64,000 bases of DNA from Anaerocolumna sp. (GTDB taxonomy: Bacteria > Bacillota > Clostridia > Lachnospirales > Lachnospiraceae): positions 1 through 64,000 of the forward strand of contig JAQSXJ010000002.1 of the NCBI GenBank assembly GCA_029256725.1, read 5' to 3'. The position numbers and the translations under genes were made by a program. The notes under the pieces were generated by a model. It did no database searches. It was given only the letters and a program-made list of their open reading frames with translations, and had not been told where the DNA came from. This document shows positions 8,942-17,287 of the stretch, one piece after another (position 1 is the stretch's first letter; each line of letters opens with the position of its first letter).

Positions 8942-9448
8942 CTAACGTTTCTCAGTTAAGAACATTATCATGTTCCTACCTTCAAGCTTCGCCGGTTTTT
9001 CAACGATTGCAATATCCTCAAGCTTAGAATAGAAATCATCCAAAATCTTTCTGCTGGCGGAAATATGTGCCATCTCCCTGCCTCGGAAACGAAGAGCAAC
9101 CTTTACCTTATCACCTTTGATAATAAATTTTCTTGCATGACCTGCCTTAGTGTTCAGATCGTTATCGTCAATATTTGGTGATAAACGGATTTCCTTAACT
9201 TCAGTAACTTTCTGTCTCTTCTTCGCTTCTTTATCTTTTCTTGCTAGGTCATATCTGTATTTTCCATAGTCAATAATCTTACATACAGGTGGCTTAGCGG
9301 TGGGAGCAATCTTTACCAAGTCCAGATTGGCATCCTTTGCCATCTGCATAGCTTCTTGGGAAGACATTATTCCTAACTGCTCTCCGTCTTCTCCGACCAA
9401 ACGGATTTCTTTGTCTCTAATCTGCTCGTTAATCATTAATTCACTAAT
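8942..9448 (-). CDS. infC: Translation initiation factor IF-3, AUU start
   Basis: IF-3 binds the 30S subunit, prevents premature 50S joining and checks the start codon. All family segments are present: INEQIRDKEIRLVG at the start, the N-domain KPPVCKIIDYGKYRYD, the linker rich in Lys, and the C-domain LRFRGREMAH. I place the start at ATT (9448-9446) because GGAGGT (9462-9457) is 8 bases upstream of it, giving M-S-E-L-M-I-N. The in-frame ATG at 9436 is 20 bases away from the Shine-Dalgarno. An AUU start is the classic feature of infC, making translation self-limiting because IF-3 rejects AUU. First gene of the operon, behind a long leader. Confidence 0.95.
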   Translation of the reverse strand: MSELMINEQIRDKEIRLVGEDGEQLGIMSSQEAMQMAKDANLDLVKIAPTAKPPVCKIIDYGKYRYDLARKDKEAKKRQKVTEVKEIRLSPNIDDNDLNTKAGHARKFIIKGDKVKVALRFRGREMAHISASRKILDDFYSKLEDIAIVEKPAKLEGRNMIMFLTEKR

Positions 9449-9695
9449 AGTACTGCACCTCCATAGGTTAGTTTACATAATAAGTTTATAGGCATTAAAA
9501 AAATGGATAGCAAAGACCATCCACCATACTATTCGTTATACGAGACTATGTTTGTATTGTTACAAATCATATTGCCTCTCTTCCGCCATATATGCGGCAC
9601 GAAATATAAACCCAAGTCACAAACCGGTGCTAAGGTGAGAGTGGATACTCTGCTTTGTTGTTATCGTCGAATCATCGTAAAGATAATTCACAAGC
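9449..9695 (-). ncRNA. L20 (rplT operon) leader with attenuator
   Basis: About 245 nt of untranslated RNA between the promoter and infC. In Firmicutes, L20 binds the leader of infC-rpmI-rplT and promotes premature termination. Position, length and an internal intrinsic terminator fit that regulator. I did not fold the whole leader, so the L20-binding mimic of 23S rRNA is inferred. Confidence 0.75.
9497..9523 (-). terminator. Attenuator hairpin in the infC leader
   Basis: On the minus strand TGGATGG (9523-9517) pairs with CTATCCA (9510-9504) with one G-U pair, and a run of seven T follows. It lies about 50 bases before infC, where an L20-controlled terminator is expected. Confidence 0.8.
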
Positions 9696-9701
9696 TATAT
9701 A

Positions 9702-9730
9702 ACTATAACACATTCATTTCTTCATGTCAA
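9702..9730 (-). promoter_or_regulatory. Sigma-A promoter of infC-rpmI-rplT
   Basis: On the minus strand TTGACA (9730-9725) and TATAGT (9707-9702) are 17 bases apart. The expected transcription start is near 9695, giving the long leader described above. Confidence 0.85.
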
Positions 9731-9787
9731 TATTATATACGATTTTTTTGATTATATTAAATAATTTCTTTTAGTAATATAATATAC

Positions 9788-9905
9788 GTTTATGATTCTT
9801 TTAGTTATATCATATATTGTCTTTAATTATATAGTTTATGATTCTTTTAGTTATATTGACTTTAATTATATAGTTTATGATTCCTTTAGTTATATCATAT
9901 ATCGT
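9788..9905. repeat. AT-rich direct repeat, 3 copies
   Basis: Three copies of a unit opening GTTTATGATTCTTTTAGTTA start at 9788, 9834 and 9873. The spacing is 46 and then 39 bases because the second unit lacks seven bases (CATATAT). It lies between the infC promoter and the prfC terminator; no coding role. Confidence 0.8.
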
Positions 9906-10006
9906 TTTTTTACTATATAAGTATCTAGTTTATCAAATTACTCTTTTCATTATTTAATGCATTAATTCCCTATTTATTTTACAGCTTCATTGTCAATTCT
10001 GATTTA

Positions 10007-10050
10007 TTAAGGCCTGATTCCTTATTTTGCAACATAAAGATATCAGGCCA
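10007..10050 (-). terminator. Probable prfC terminator
   Basis: Minus-strand stem GGCCTGAT with ATCAGGCC, followed by TTAATAAA. It lies 10 bases after the prfC stop codon; the T tract is interrupted. Confidence 0.6.
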
Positions 10051-10059
10051 ATATTCATT

Positions 10060-11649
10060 CTAATCTCTTCCGAATTCAGATAATCTGAGCTCTTTATTAC
10101 GATCCAGTACCGTTTGTATACTCCAGCTATGGGTAAAGAGTAACAGAGGATTCCCTTTTAAGTCCTTCACTCTCTTTGTATCAGAAGTAACATTCAACTT
10201 ACTGGCATCCAGCCCCTTATTCTCAATCCAGCGTATATGCTCATAAGCCAGCGGCTCAAGTCTTATCTCCACACCGTATTCGGATTCCAATCGGAACTTC
10301 AATACATCAAACTGAAGAACACCAACTACACCGACAATAATTTCTTCCATTCCGGTATTATACTCCTGGAATATCTGAATGGCACCTTCCTGGGCAATCT
10401 GGGTAACGCCTTTTAAGAACTGCTTTCTCTTCATGGTATCTACCTGTCTTACCTTGGCAAAATGCTCCGGTGAGAAGGTCGGTATGCCTTCATATTGAAA
10501 TTTCTTATCGGAGGCACACAAGGTATCACCAATGGCAAAGATACCAGGATCAAAAACACCAATGATATCACCGGCATAAGCCTCTTCAATAATCTTTCTC
10601 TCTTGTGCCATTAACTGCTGAGGCTGAGACAGTCTTATCTTTCTGCCCCCCTGCACATGGTTTACTTCCATACCAGCATCGAATTTACCAGAACAGATTC
10701 TCATAAATGCAATTCTGTCCCTGTGAGCTTTATTCATATTTGCCTGAATCTTAAAGACAAATGCAGAGAACTCATTTTCAACTGGGTCCACAAGACCTTC
10801 TGATGCTTTTCTGGGAAGTGGTGTGGTCGTCATATTCAAAAAGTGTTCCAGGAAAGTCTGAACGCCAAAGTTTGTAAGAGCCGAACCAAAAAATACTGGT
10901 GTTAACTGTCCATTTCTTACTTCTTCTATGTCAAATTCACTTCCAGCACCTTCTAAAAGCTCGATTTCCTCATTTAAAACATTATGATTTTCCTTGCCAA
11001 TCAACTCATCCAGACTCTCATCGCCTAAGGTTACCTCAACCTTATCCACTTCTTTCTGACCGCTGTTAGCAGCATAGAAACGCGTAATGTGCTTGGTCTC
11101 CCTGTCGTATACGCCCTTGAAATTCTTACCGGAGCCGATAGGCCAGTTAATAGGACAAGTCTTAATTCCTAATACTGTTTCAATATCATCTAATAGTTCA
11201 AAGGTATCCCTTGCTTCTCTATCCATCTTATTAATAAAGGTAAAGATCGGAATTCCTCTCATTACACAAACCTTGAACAGCTTCTTAGTCTGGTTCTCAA
11301 CACCCTTTGATGCATCAATTACCATGACGGCAGAATCCGCTGCCATAAGGGTACGGTAAGTATCCTCCGAGAAGTCCTGATGTCCCGGTGTATCCAGAAT
11401 ATTAATGCAGAAATCACCGTAATTAAACTGCATAACCGATGAAGTTACGGAGATACCACGCTGCTTTTCTATTTCCATCCAGTCGGATACCGCATGCCTA
11501 TCAGTCTTCTTTCCCTTAACGGAACCGGCCAGATTAATGGCACCTCCATAGAGCAGAAGTTTTTCTGTCAAGGTGGTCTTACCGGCATCGGGGTGGGATA
11601 TGATGGCAAAGGTCCGTCTTTTGTTTATTTCCTTGGTATAGTCTTCCAA
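10060..11649 (-). CDS. prfC: Peptide chain release factor 3
   Basis: RF3 is a translational GTPase that removes RF1/RF2 from the ribosome after peptide release. From TTG 11649 the protein has 529 residues, the usual length. It shows the G1 motif SHPDAGKTTLTEKLL, G3 DTPGHQDF, G4 NKMDRE, and a long C-terminal domain with EVGIR-like and PLAYEHIRWIE segments. I chose TTG because GGAGG lies 7 bases upstream and the family opens with YTKEINKRRTFAIISHP. An in-frame ATG 57 bases further upstream has no ribosome-binding site and adds a non-conserved tail. Single-gene transcript, divergent from the busR-like gene. Confidence 0.95.
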   Translation of the reverse strand: MEDYTKEINKRRTFAIISHPDAGKTTLTEKLLLYGGAINLAGSVKGKKTDRHAVSDWMEIEKQRGISVTSSVMQFNYGDFCINILDTPGHQDFSEDTYRTLMAADSAVMVIDASKGVENQTKKLFKVCVMRGIPIFTFINKMDREARDTFELLDDIETVLGIKTCPINWPIGSGKNFKGVYDRETKHITRFYAANSGQKEVDKVEVTLGDESLDELIGKENHNVLNEEIELLEGAGSEFDIEEVRNGQLTPVFFGSALTNFGVQTFLEHFLNMTTTPLPRKASEGLVDPVENEFSAFVFKIQANMNKAHRDRIAFMRICSGKFDAGMEVNHVQGGRKIRLSQPQQLMAQERKIIEEAYAGDIIGVFDPGIFAIGDTLCASDKKFQYEGIPTFSPEHFAKVRQVDTMKRKQFLKGVTQIAQEGAIQIFQEYNTGMEEIIVGVVGVLQFDVLKFRLESEYGVEIRLEPLAYEHIRWIENKGLDASKLNVTSDTKRVKDLKGNPLLLFTHSWSIQTVLDRNKELRLSEFGRD

Positions 11650-11706
11650 AACAATTCCTCCAGCTTTCCATGTAAACGGGCAGCTTCCAGTCTGAAACTG
11701 CCTCAA

Positions 11707-12144
11707 AACTACTTAATCATATAATATATTTCCATTGCTTGTCAAGGTTATTCTAATTATAGGGTTAAAAGGTAAATTTAATCTTTTTGCTTCGACAAAT
11801 TATGAGAAGCACTGATTACAATTGCCAGTGCCAGCATCGCCTTCAGTAGGAATTCATCTTAATGCCATATGAAAATCTATTGATGTCTTTTCAGTGGTAT
11901 TATAATAGCTATTGTGGTATACTTCTTTCGTCTATTTCTATTAAGTCCTTTTATAAACAAGAAAAGCTTGCTATAATAGGAAAAAAGAAATCTAGTATTG
12001 CCTTACCTTAGCGCTAATTGCGGGTGCTGAAGTAAGTGAATTTTATTCAAAGTAGTATTAGTTATGACACTTGTCACAAGTTGTTTTTTCAAATTTTAAC
12101 TTTTAAAATTTTTGATTAACTTCAAAGGAGTATACTTATCGAAA
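11707..12144. other. Intergenic region with busR-like promoter
   Basis: About 440 bases between divergent prfC and the busR-like gene. A TATAAT box at 11972-11977 preceded by TTGC gives an extended -10 element; the -35 region is poor. A 13-bp perfect palindrome, ACTTGTCACAAGT (12069-12081), shares the TTGTCAC core of the opuC operators and may be an autoregulatory site. No ORF is supported. Confidence 0.55.
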
Positions 12145-12780
12145 ATGGATAAAAAGACCAAGATAACCAATCCCAGATACCAACAGATTGCCATGGACAT
12201 TGCTTCTAAAATCGCAGACGGGCAGTACAAAGTGGGTGATAAAATATATGCCAGGTCTTCTCTTGCCAGCCAGTATGGCGTTTCTTCCGAAACTGCAAGA
12301 AGAGCAATCTTAATTCTCTCTGACCTAAATATTGTTGATGCTACAAAAGGAAGCGGTGTTTTCATCAAATCCTTTGAAAATGCTTTAAAATTTGTGAAGC
12401 AATATACAGAAATCGAGACCATTCAAACCTTAAAAAACGAAATAATGGACAGCGTTCAGCGTCAGTCAACCGAACTCAACTATTTTAACGAATGCTTGAC
12501 GAAACTAATTGATTATACTGATCGCTTTCGTTCCACAAATCCTTTTATACCTTTTGAAATTGATATTAATCACAAAACACCATATCTTAATCAGTCGGTA
12601 CAGGATGTTAACTTCTGGCACAATACCAGTGCTACCATTATAGCGATTAAGAGAAATGAAGCACTTATCCTCTCTCCAGGTCCCTATGTTTCCTTTTTGG
12701 AAGGGGATATCCTGTATTTTGTAGGTGATGAGAACAGTCTGCAACGTGTAAAATCATTTATGTATCCGGAACAACTTTAA
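12145..12780 (+). CDS. BusR-like GntR/TrkA_C regulator
   Basis: 211-residue regulator with two recognisable parts. Residues about 8-72 form a GntR-type winged helix (YQQIAMDIASKIADGQYKVG, SQYGVSSETARRAILILSDL). After a helical linker (about 85-115), residues about 135-210 form a TrkA_C/RCK_C domain ending ILYFVGDENSLQRVKSF. This exact combination defines BusR of Lactococcus and Streptococcus, a c-di-AMP-responsive repressor of a glycine-betaine ABC transporter. Here it sits directly upstream of such a transporter on the same strand, with matching operators between them. The start is ATG 12145; AAGGAG at 12125-12130 is 14 bases away, slightly long. Ligand and target are inferred from homology and context. 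Confidence 0.85.
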   Translation: MDKKTKITNPRYQQIAMDIASKIADGQYKVGDKIYARSSLASQYGVSSETARRAILILSDLNIVDATKGSGVFIKSFENALKFVKQYTEIETIQTLKNEIMDSVQRQSTELNYFNECLTKLIDYTDRFRSTNPFIPFEIDINHKTPYLNQSVQDVNFWHNTSATIIAIKRNEALILSPGPYVSFLEGDILYFVGDENSLQRVKSFMYPEQL

Positions 12781-12945
12781 CGTATTACCTCATATCTGGA
12801 TTCGTATATCTACAATTATTCTATTAAATTTAAATTGATTTTTTAGTTATATATTAAATTTTGTTTTAAATACTTAAAAGGCTGCTTCCGCAGTCTTTTC
12901 TTTATATAATTTCCATAATCATAATCTTTCTTATCCCGCCAGCAT

Positions 12946-13202
12946 AGGTGTGTTTGAAAACTTTGGACCGGATGTTCCGTTACATAGGGATAAGTTGCTG
13001 TTCCGTTCGTAGGGGTAAGTTGCTGTTTCGTTTCGCGGGGTAAGTTGCTGTTTCGTTTCGCGGGGTAAGTTGTCGTTCCGTTTCGCGGGGTAAGTTGCTG
13101 TTCCGTTTCGCGGGGTAAGTTGCTGTTCCGTTTCGCGGGGTAAGTTACTGTTCCTTGTACTTAGTGGTGCTACCATGAAATCTAACACAGTAAACACGCC
13201 TG
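12946..13202. repeat. Dispersed hairpin element carrying a 25-bp array
   Basis: The left edge AGGTGTGTTTGAAAA (12946-12960) and right edge AAACACGCCTG (13192-13202) are inverted and match the ends of the element at 42288-42449. AGTGGTGCT (13163-13171) matches that element's loop. Between them lies a 25-bp tandem array. Membership in the family is judged by eye. Confidence 0.5.
12987..13154. repeat. 25-bp tandem repeat, about 7 copies
   Basis: Unit GGGGTAAGTTGCTGTTCC plus GTTTCGC, starting at 12987, 13012, 13037, 13062, 13087, 13112 and 13137 (exact 25-base phase). The unit is much richer in GC than its surroundings. Because 25 is not a multiple of 3, the open frame across it on the minus strand cycles through three readings and is not a gene. 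Confidence 0.92.
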
Positions 13203-13240
13203 TCTTGTACTATTTCGTAACCTATCTGCATAGATTAAAT

Positions 13241-13269
13241 TTGACAAAGTAACAACTTATCATTATAAT
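13241..13269 (+). promoter_or_regulatory. Sigma-A promoter of the osmolyte transporter
   Basis: Perfect consensus: TTGACA (13241-13246), 17-base spacer, TATAAT (13264-13269). The spacer and start region are covered by the first bipartite operator, so such a strong promoter is expected to be held repressed. Confidence 0.92.
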
Positions 13270-13281
13270 TGGATTGTCACT
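13248..13281. promoter_or_regulatory. Bipartite operator 1 (BusR-type)
   Basis: AGTAACAA (13248-13255), 18 bases, TTGTCACT (13274-13281): inverted half-sites with one mismatch. The left half lies between -35 and -10, the right half at the expected transcription start. Confidence 0.7.
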
Positions 13282-13283
13282 AT

Positions 13284-13317
13284 AGTAACAACTTGCATTC
13301 GTTGTAGTGTTGTCACT
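13284..13317. promoter_or_regulatory. Bipartite operator 2 (BusR-type)
   Basis: AGTAACAA (13284-13291), 18 bases, TTGTCACT (13310-13317): the same half-sites and spacing as operator 1, starting two bases after it. It covers the early transcribed region and ends 23 bases before the GTG start codon. Confidence 0.7.
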
Positions 13318-13340
13318 TGTCGAAAAAGGGAGGTAATGAA

Positions 13341-14474
13341 GTGATAGTATTTGAAAATGTTACAAAAAGTTTTAAAGACCACCAAGTTTTAAGCAATATA
13401 AGCTTTCAGATCAAGAAAGGCGATCTGGTTGCCTTTATCGGGGAAAGCGGTTGTGGAAAAACTACTACTTTAAAGATGATAAATCGTTTAGTAAAACCCA
13501 CAAGCGGACGTATCCTTATTAATGGAGACAGTATAGAAACCAAGGATATCATAGAACTAAGGAGAAGTATGGGATATGTAATCCAGCAGACTGGATTGTT
13601 CCCACATATGACAGTTAAAGAAAATATAGAGATTATTCCCCGTTCTGAAAAAAGAGACGCAGATCAAATAAATAAAAAGACACTGGAATTAATGGAAATG
13701 ATAGGTTTAGACCCGGAAGAATTCTCTGACCGCTATCCAACGGAACTAAGCGGCGGTCAGCAGCAAAGAGTCGGAGTTGCGCGGGCATTTGCCACGGATC
13801 CCGAAATAATCTTAATGGATGAACCCTTTTCTGCACTGGATCCTATCACAAGATCAGGCCTTCAGGATGAGGTTCTTAATTTACAGTCACAATTTAAGAA
13901 AACCATTGTATTTGTTACTCATGATATGGATGAAGCTATTAAGATTGCCGATAAAATCTGCATTATGAAGGATGGGGTGATTCTGCAATACGATACCCCG
14001 GAAGATATCCTTAAGAATCCGGCGAATGCTTTTGTCCAAGAGTTCGTGGGCAAGAACCGGATATGGACTTCTCCAGAATATATAAAAGCTTCCGATATTA
14101 TGATAACAACGCCGGTTACCTGTTCTGAGACACTTCCTCTTCTGCGCTGCAGAGAAAAAATGAGAACTTCTAATGTCGACAGCCTTATGGTAACGGATAA
14201 AAGCCGCAAACTTCTGGGGATTGTAAGCGGAAAACAGATTCAGCCACTGTCCGATTTAAGCCTGGAAGCCCGTTCTGTTATGAGTACAGAGATCTTAAAA
14301 GTGTCCCCCGATAATAATATTATTGACATTTTAAAAATCATTGAAGAAAATCAGGTCTCTGGTATTCCGGTAACAGATGATGATGGTATTTTGTTGGGGC
14401 TTATAACCAAGAGCAGCCTCGTTACCACTCTCAGCCAGCAATATATTGATACCCAGGAGGTGATTTTCTCATGA
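13341..14474 (+). CDS. opuCA: Osmoprotectant ABC transporter ATP-binding protein
   Basis: 377-residue ATPase of the OpuCA/ProV type that powers uptake of glycine betaine, choline or carnitine. It has Walker A GESGCGKTT (about 33-41), signature LSGGQQQRVGVARA, Walker B IILMDEP, and the switch histidine FVTHDMDEA. The C-terminal 120 residues form tandem CBS domains (DSLMVTDKSRKLLGIV, GIPVTDDDGILLGLI), which in OpuCA/OpuA sense ionic strength or c-di-AMP. The start is GTG 13341 with GGGAGG 7 bases upstream; the upstream in-frame TTG at 13317 overlaps the operator. It overlaps the next gene by four bases (ATGA). Confidence 0.92.
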   Translation: MIVFENVTKSFKDHQVLSNISFQIKKGDLVAFIGESGCGKTTTLKMINRLVKPTSGRILINGDSIETKDIIELRRSMGYVIQQTGLFPHMTVKENIEIIPRSEKRDADQINKKTLELMEMIGLDPEEFSDRYPTELSGGQQQRVGVARAFATDPEIILMDEPFSALDPITRSGLQDEVLNLQSQFKKTIVFVTHDMDEAIKIADKICIMKDGVILQYDTPEDILKNPANAFVQEFVGKNRIWTSPEYIKASDIMITTPVTCSETLPLLRCREKMRTSNVDSLMVTDKSRKLLGIVSGKQIQPLSDLSLEARSVMSTEILKVSPDNNIIDILKIIEENQVSGIPVTDDDGILLGLITKSSLVTTLSQQYIDTQEVIFS

Positions 14475-16045
14475 TAGAATTTATGAACTATCTATTCCAA
14501 AACAATGAACAGATTCTTTCTTTGACATTGGAACACATACAATTAACAGCTATTGCAGTAGGTCTTGCCATCCTGATCGGTGTACCCCTTGGTATTTTAA
14601 TCAGCTACGTAAATAAACTTAATAAACCGGTACTTGCTGTTGCCAATATAATTCAGGCCGTTCCCAGTATGGCCTTGCTGGGATTTGCCATTCCCTTCTT
14701 AGGAATCGGAACCTTACCGGCAGTCGTTATGGTTATTCTCTATTCGCTGCTGCCTATTATTAAAAATACCTTTACCGGTATAAAAAATATAAATCCTCAG
14801 ACCATTGAAGCTGCCAAAGGTATCGGTCTTACAAAGACTCAGATACTGTTTAAGGTTCAAATTCCTCTTGCACTTCCTGTTATCATGACCGGTGTAAGGA
14901 TTTCAGCCGTTACAGCAGTCGGTCTGATGACTATGGCAGCATTTATCGGCGCCGGTGGCTTAGGCTTTCTGGTATTCTCAGGAATACGTACTGTTAACAA
15001 TTTTCAGATATTAGCAGGTGCTATTCCCGCATGTATACTGGCTCTGCTGGTTGACTTCCTTATTGGAATCGTAGAAAAGCTTGTCACTCCCATTAGCCTT
15101 CAAATTACCGGAGCCTCTAAAGAAAAGCAGTTAAAATCAAGAAAGCTGCAGAAAAGAATCATTGCAGTCACAAGCCTTTTACTTGTATTTATTGTGGGAT
15201 ATACCGGGATTGCTAACCATATCTCCTCTGATAAAGTCATTCGTATCGGCAGCAAGGACTTTACAGAACAACATATCTTAGCTCATATGTTCTCTGATTT
15301 GATTGAAGACAGAACTGATATAACTGTAGATAGAAAAATTAATTTAGGTGGTACACAGGTATGCTTTTCTGCCTTAAAATCCGGTGATATCGATCTTTAT
15401 TTTGATTACAGCGGTACTGCTTATGGAGATACACTGAATTATCCTCCCATCTCAGATATGGAGGAGGTATATACTACTGTAAAGAATGATTTCAAGAATT
15501 TATTCGGTATTGATGTTTTAAAGCAATTCGCCTTTAATAACACCTATGTATTAGCGGTTACACAAGAGACTGCTACTACCTATGGCTTAACCAGTATAAG
15601 TGATCTGGCAAAGGTCGGCAGCAGCTTAAAGGCTGGCACAACCCTGGAGTTTTTAAACCGTATAGACGGAATACCTGGTCTTACTGAGTTCTATAATTTT
15701 AACTTCAAGAATACTGTTGGTTTAGATGGTTCTCCCAGATATGTTGCCTTAATGAATCAGGAAACAGATGTTGTAGATGCTTTTTCAACAGATGGATTGC
15801 TTAAGAAATTCGAACTGGTTACGTTAGAAGATGATAAGAACTTCTTTCCGCCTTATTATGCCATTCCTCTAATGCGGGAAGAAATAGCAGATGAATATCC
15901 GGAAATAATACCTATTATAGAAGAGTTGGGTGATGTTCTTACAGATGATGTTATGGTTGAATTGAATTATAAGGTAGATGAACTGCAAATGGAACCAGCC
16001 ACAGTTGCTCATGACTTCTTAGTAGAAAATTCCTTTATAGACTAA
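14471..16045 (+). CDS. Osmoprotectant transporter permease-binding protein fusion
   Basis: 524-residue fusion. Residues 1-215 are an ABC permease with about five or six membrane segments and the family coupling loop (EAAKGIGLTKTQILFKVQIPLALPVIMTG). After a further membrane segment (about 228-248) residues 250-520 form an OpuAC/OpuCC-type substrate-binding domain (IGSKDFTEQHILAHMFSDLIE) facing outside. Separate opuCB and opuCC genes exist in Bacillus; the fused form is common in lactic acid bacteria and clostridia. The ribosome-binding site AGGAGGTGA is near perfect and the gene overlaps opuCA by ATGA. Together the pair forms a complete transporter. Substrate among betaine, choline and carnitine is not determined. 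Confidence 0.92.
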   Translation: MIEFMNYLFQNNEQILSLTLEHIQLTAIAVGLAILIGVPLGILISYVNKLNKPVLAVANIIQAVPSMALLGFAIPFLGIGTLPAVVMVILYSLLPIIKNTFTGIKNINPQTIEAAKGIGLTKTQILFKVQIPLALPVIMTGVRISAVTAVGLMTMAAFIGAGGLGFLVFSGIRTVNNFQILAGAIPACILALLVDFLIGIVEKLVTPISLQITGASKEKQLKSRKLQKRIIAVTSLLLVFIVGYTGIANHISSDKVIRIGSKDFTEQHILAHMFSDLIEDRTDITVDRKINLGGTQVCFSALKSGDIDLYFDYSGTAYGDTLNYPPISDMEEVYTTVKNDFKNLFGIDVLKQFAFNNTYVLAVTQETATTYGLTSISDLAKVGSSLKAGTTLEFLNRIDGIPGLTEFYNFNFKNTVGLDGSPRYVALMNQETDVVDAFSTDGLLKKFELVTLEDDKNFFPPYYAIPLMREEIADEYPEIIPIIEELGDVLTDDVMVELNYKVDELQMEPATVAHDFLVENSFID

Positions 16046-16092
16046 TAGATTAGGTTCACGTGTCAAAAGCTTTGGTTTTATATGAGTACAGG

Positions 16093-16173
16093 CAAGTTGC
16101 ACAAAACAGAAAAGAACGAATGCGCCTATGAAAAGATATCAGAAGCATATATATTCCTGGTTTGTGTAATTTG
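16093..16173. repeat. Imperfect inverted repeat after the transporter
   Basis: CAAGTTGCACAAAACAG (16093-16109) is complementary with a few mismatches to CTGGTTTGTGTAATTTGCTG (about 16154-16173), with further inner pairing. There is no T tract, so it is not a clear terminator. Confidence 0.5.
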
Positions 16174-16255
16174 CTGTCCCCTTGTGAGAAACCATCCTTT
16201 TGTCACTTTACAAATAGATGATTGATAATATAGCATTTTATTATAGTTTATAATC

Positions 16256-17089
16256 TTAATTATTTCTTGCTTTCTTCAGCAGCTCTATCTCTTTTCTGTG
16301 CCCTTCTAGTTCTGTTGGTGTTTCCAGGATAAATATCAAGTCCTTCAGCTTTGGATGGTTAATAATTGAGGTAATGGTTTCAACTCCAAGGATTCCGTCA
16401 CCGATGGTCACATGCCTGTCCTTGTGACTCCCCAAAGCATCCAAAGTATCATTTAGGTGGAAAGCCTTAAGATACTGAAGGCCAATTATCCGGTCAAACT
16501 CCTGAAGAACTCCCTCCAGATTATTTACCAGGTCGTATCCGGCATTCCATAGGTGACAGGCATCCATGCAGACACCAATACGGTCCTTTATCTCTACAAG
16601 TTCCATCACTGCCTTAATCTCTTCAAAGGTTCTTCCCATCTCACTGCCTTTACCGGCCATGGTTTCTAAAAGAACTGTCGTATGCATTCCTTCAAACATA
16701 ACCTTATTAAGCATAAAAGCAATCTGTTCTACAACCACACTGCTCTCCTGCCCCAAGCAGCTGCCGGGATGCAGGTTATAAAAGTTTCCCGGAAAGAACT
16801 CCATTCTGTTGATATCCTCTTCAAACATCTGAGCTGACAATTCTCTTAAATGGGCATCCCTAGAACAAGCATTAAGGGTATAAGGGGCATGTGCCATTAT
16901 CCGGGCGAATTCATTATCCTTAAGCAGTTCCTTGAATTTATTCATGTCATTATAATCAGCTGCCTTAGCTTTGGCTCCCCTGGGATTTCTGGCAAAAAAC
17001 TGCAGGGTATTGGCGCCTATTAAAAGAGCATCCTTTCCCATTCGTTCATATCCTTTGGCCACGGATAAGTGTGTACCGATATTAAGCAT
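16256..17089 (-). CDS. nfo: Deoxyribonuclease IV (AP endonuclease)
   Basis: 277-residue endonuclease IV of base-excision repair, which cleaves DNA 5' to abasic sites using three metal ions. Family motifs are in order: IGTHLSVAKGY at the start, MAHAPYTLNACS (about 65), NLHPGS (about 105), LETMAGKGSEMG (about 145), MDACHLWNAGYD (about 175), FHLND (about 215), GSHKDRH (about 224), and the metal-binding ILETPTE at the end. Full length. No strong Shine-Dalgarno is visible before ATG 17089; a 7-bp ATACCGT/ACGGTAT inverted repeat lies just upstream. Monocistronic as far as can be seen. Confidence 0.95.
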   Translation of the reverse strand: MLNIGTHLSVAKGYERMGKDALLIGANTLQFFARNPRGAKAKAADYNDMNKFKELLKDNEFARIMAHAPYTLNACSRDAHLRELSAQMFEEDINRMEFFPGNFYNLHPGSCLGQESSVVVEQIAFMLNKVMFEGMHTTVLLETMAGKGSEMGRTFEEIKAVMELVEIKDRIGVCMDACHLWNAGYDLVNNLEGVLQEFDRIIGLQYLKAFHLNDTLDALGSHKDRHVTIGDGILGVETITSIINHPKLKDLIFILETPTELEGHRKEIELLKKARNN

Positions 17090-17287
17090 TTGAGTACCAT
17101 AACATACCGTATAACGGTATCCTTTCTGTGTATATTAGGTTAAGCTAATAATTAGCCCCAAAACGGTTTTCTTCTTACAGTATCCGGTTTTTCATCATTC
17201 TATACTTATTTATTTAAACGCACATCCTCTGCTTTTCTTTAACAAGTAGCTTTAATTAGGTATTTGGGATAATAAAGATAATTAGTA

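Noticed and set aside
12987..13154. Possible CRISPR array
   Set aside because: Units are contiguous with no variable spacers and no cas genes are present.
12931..13197. Minus-strand ORF of 88 codons with repeated NLPRE/TPRN segments
   Set aside because: It is only the 25-bp array read through; the unit is not a multiple of 3, so the repeat pattern cycles and is not a protein repeat.
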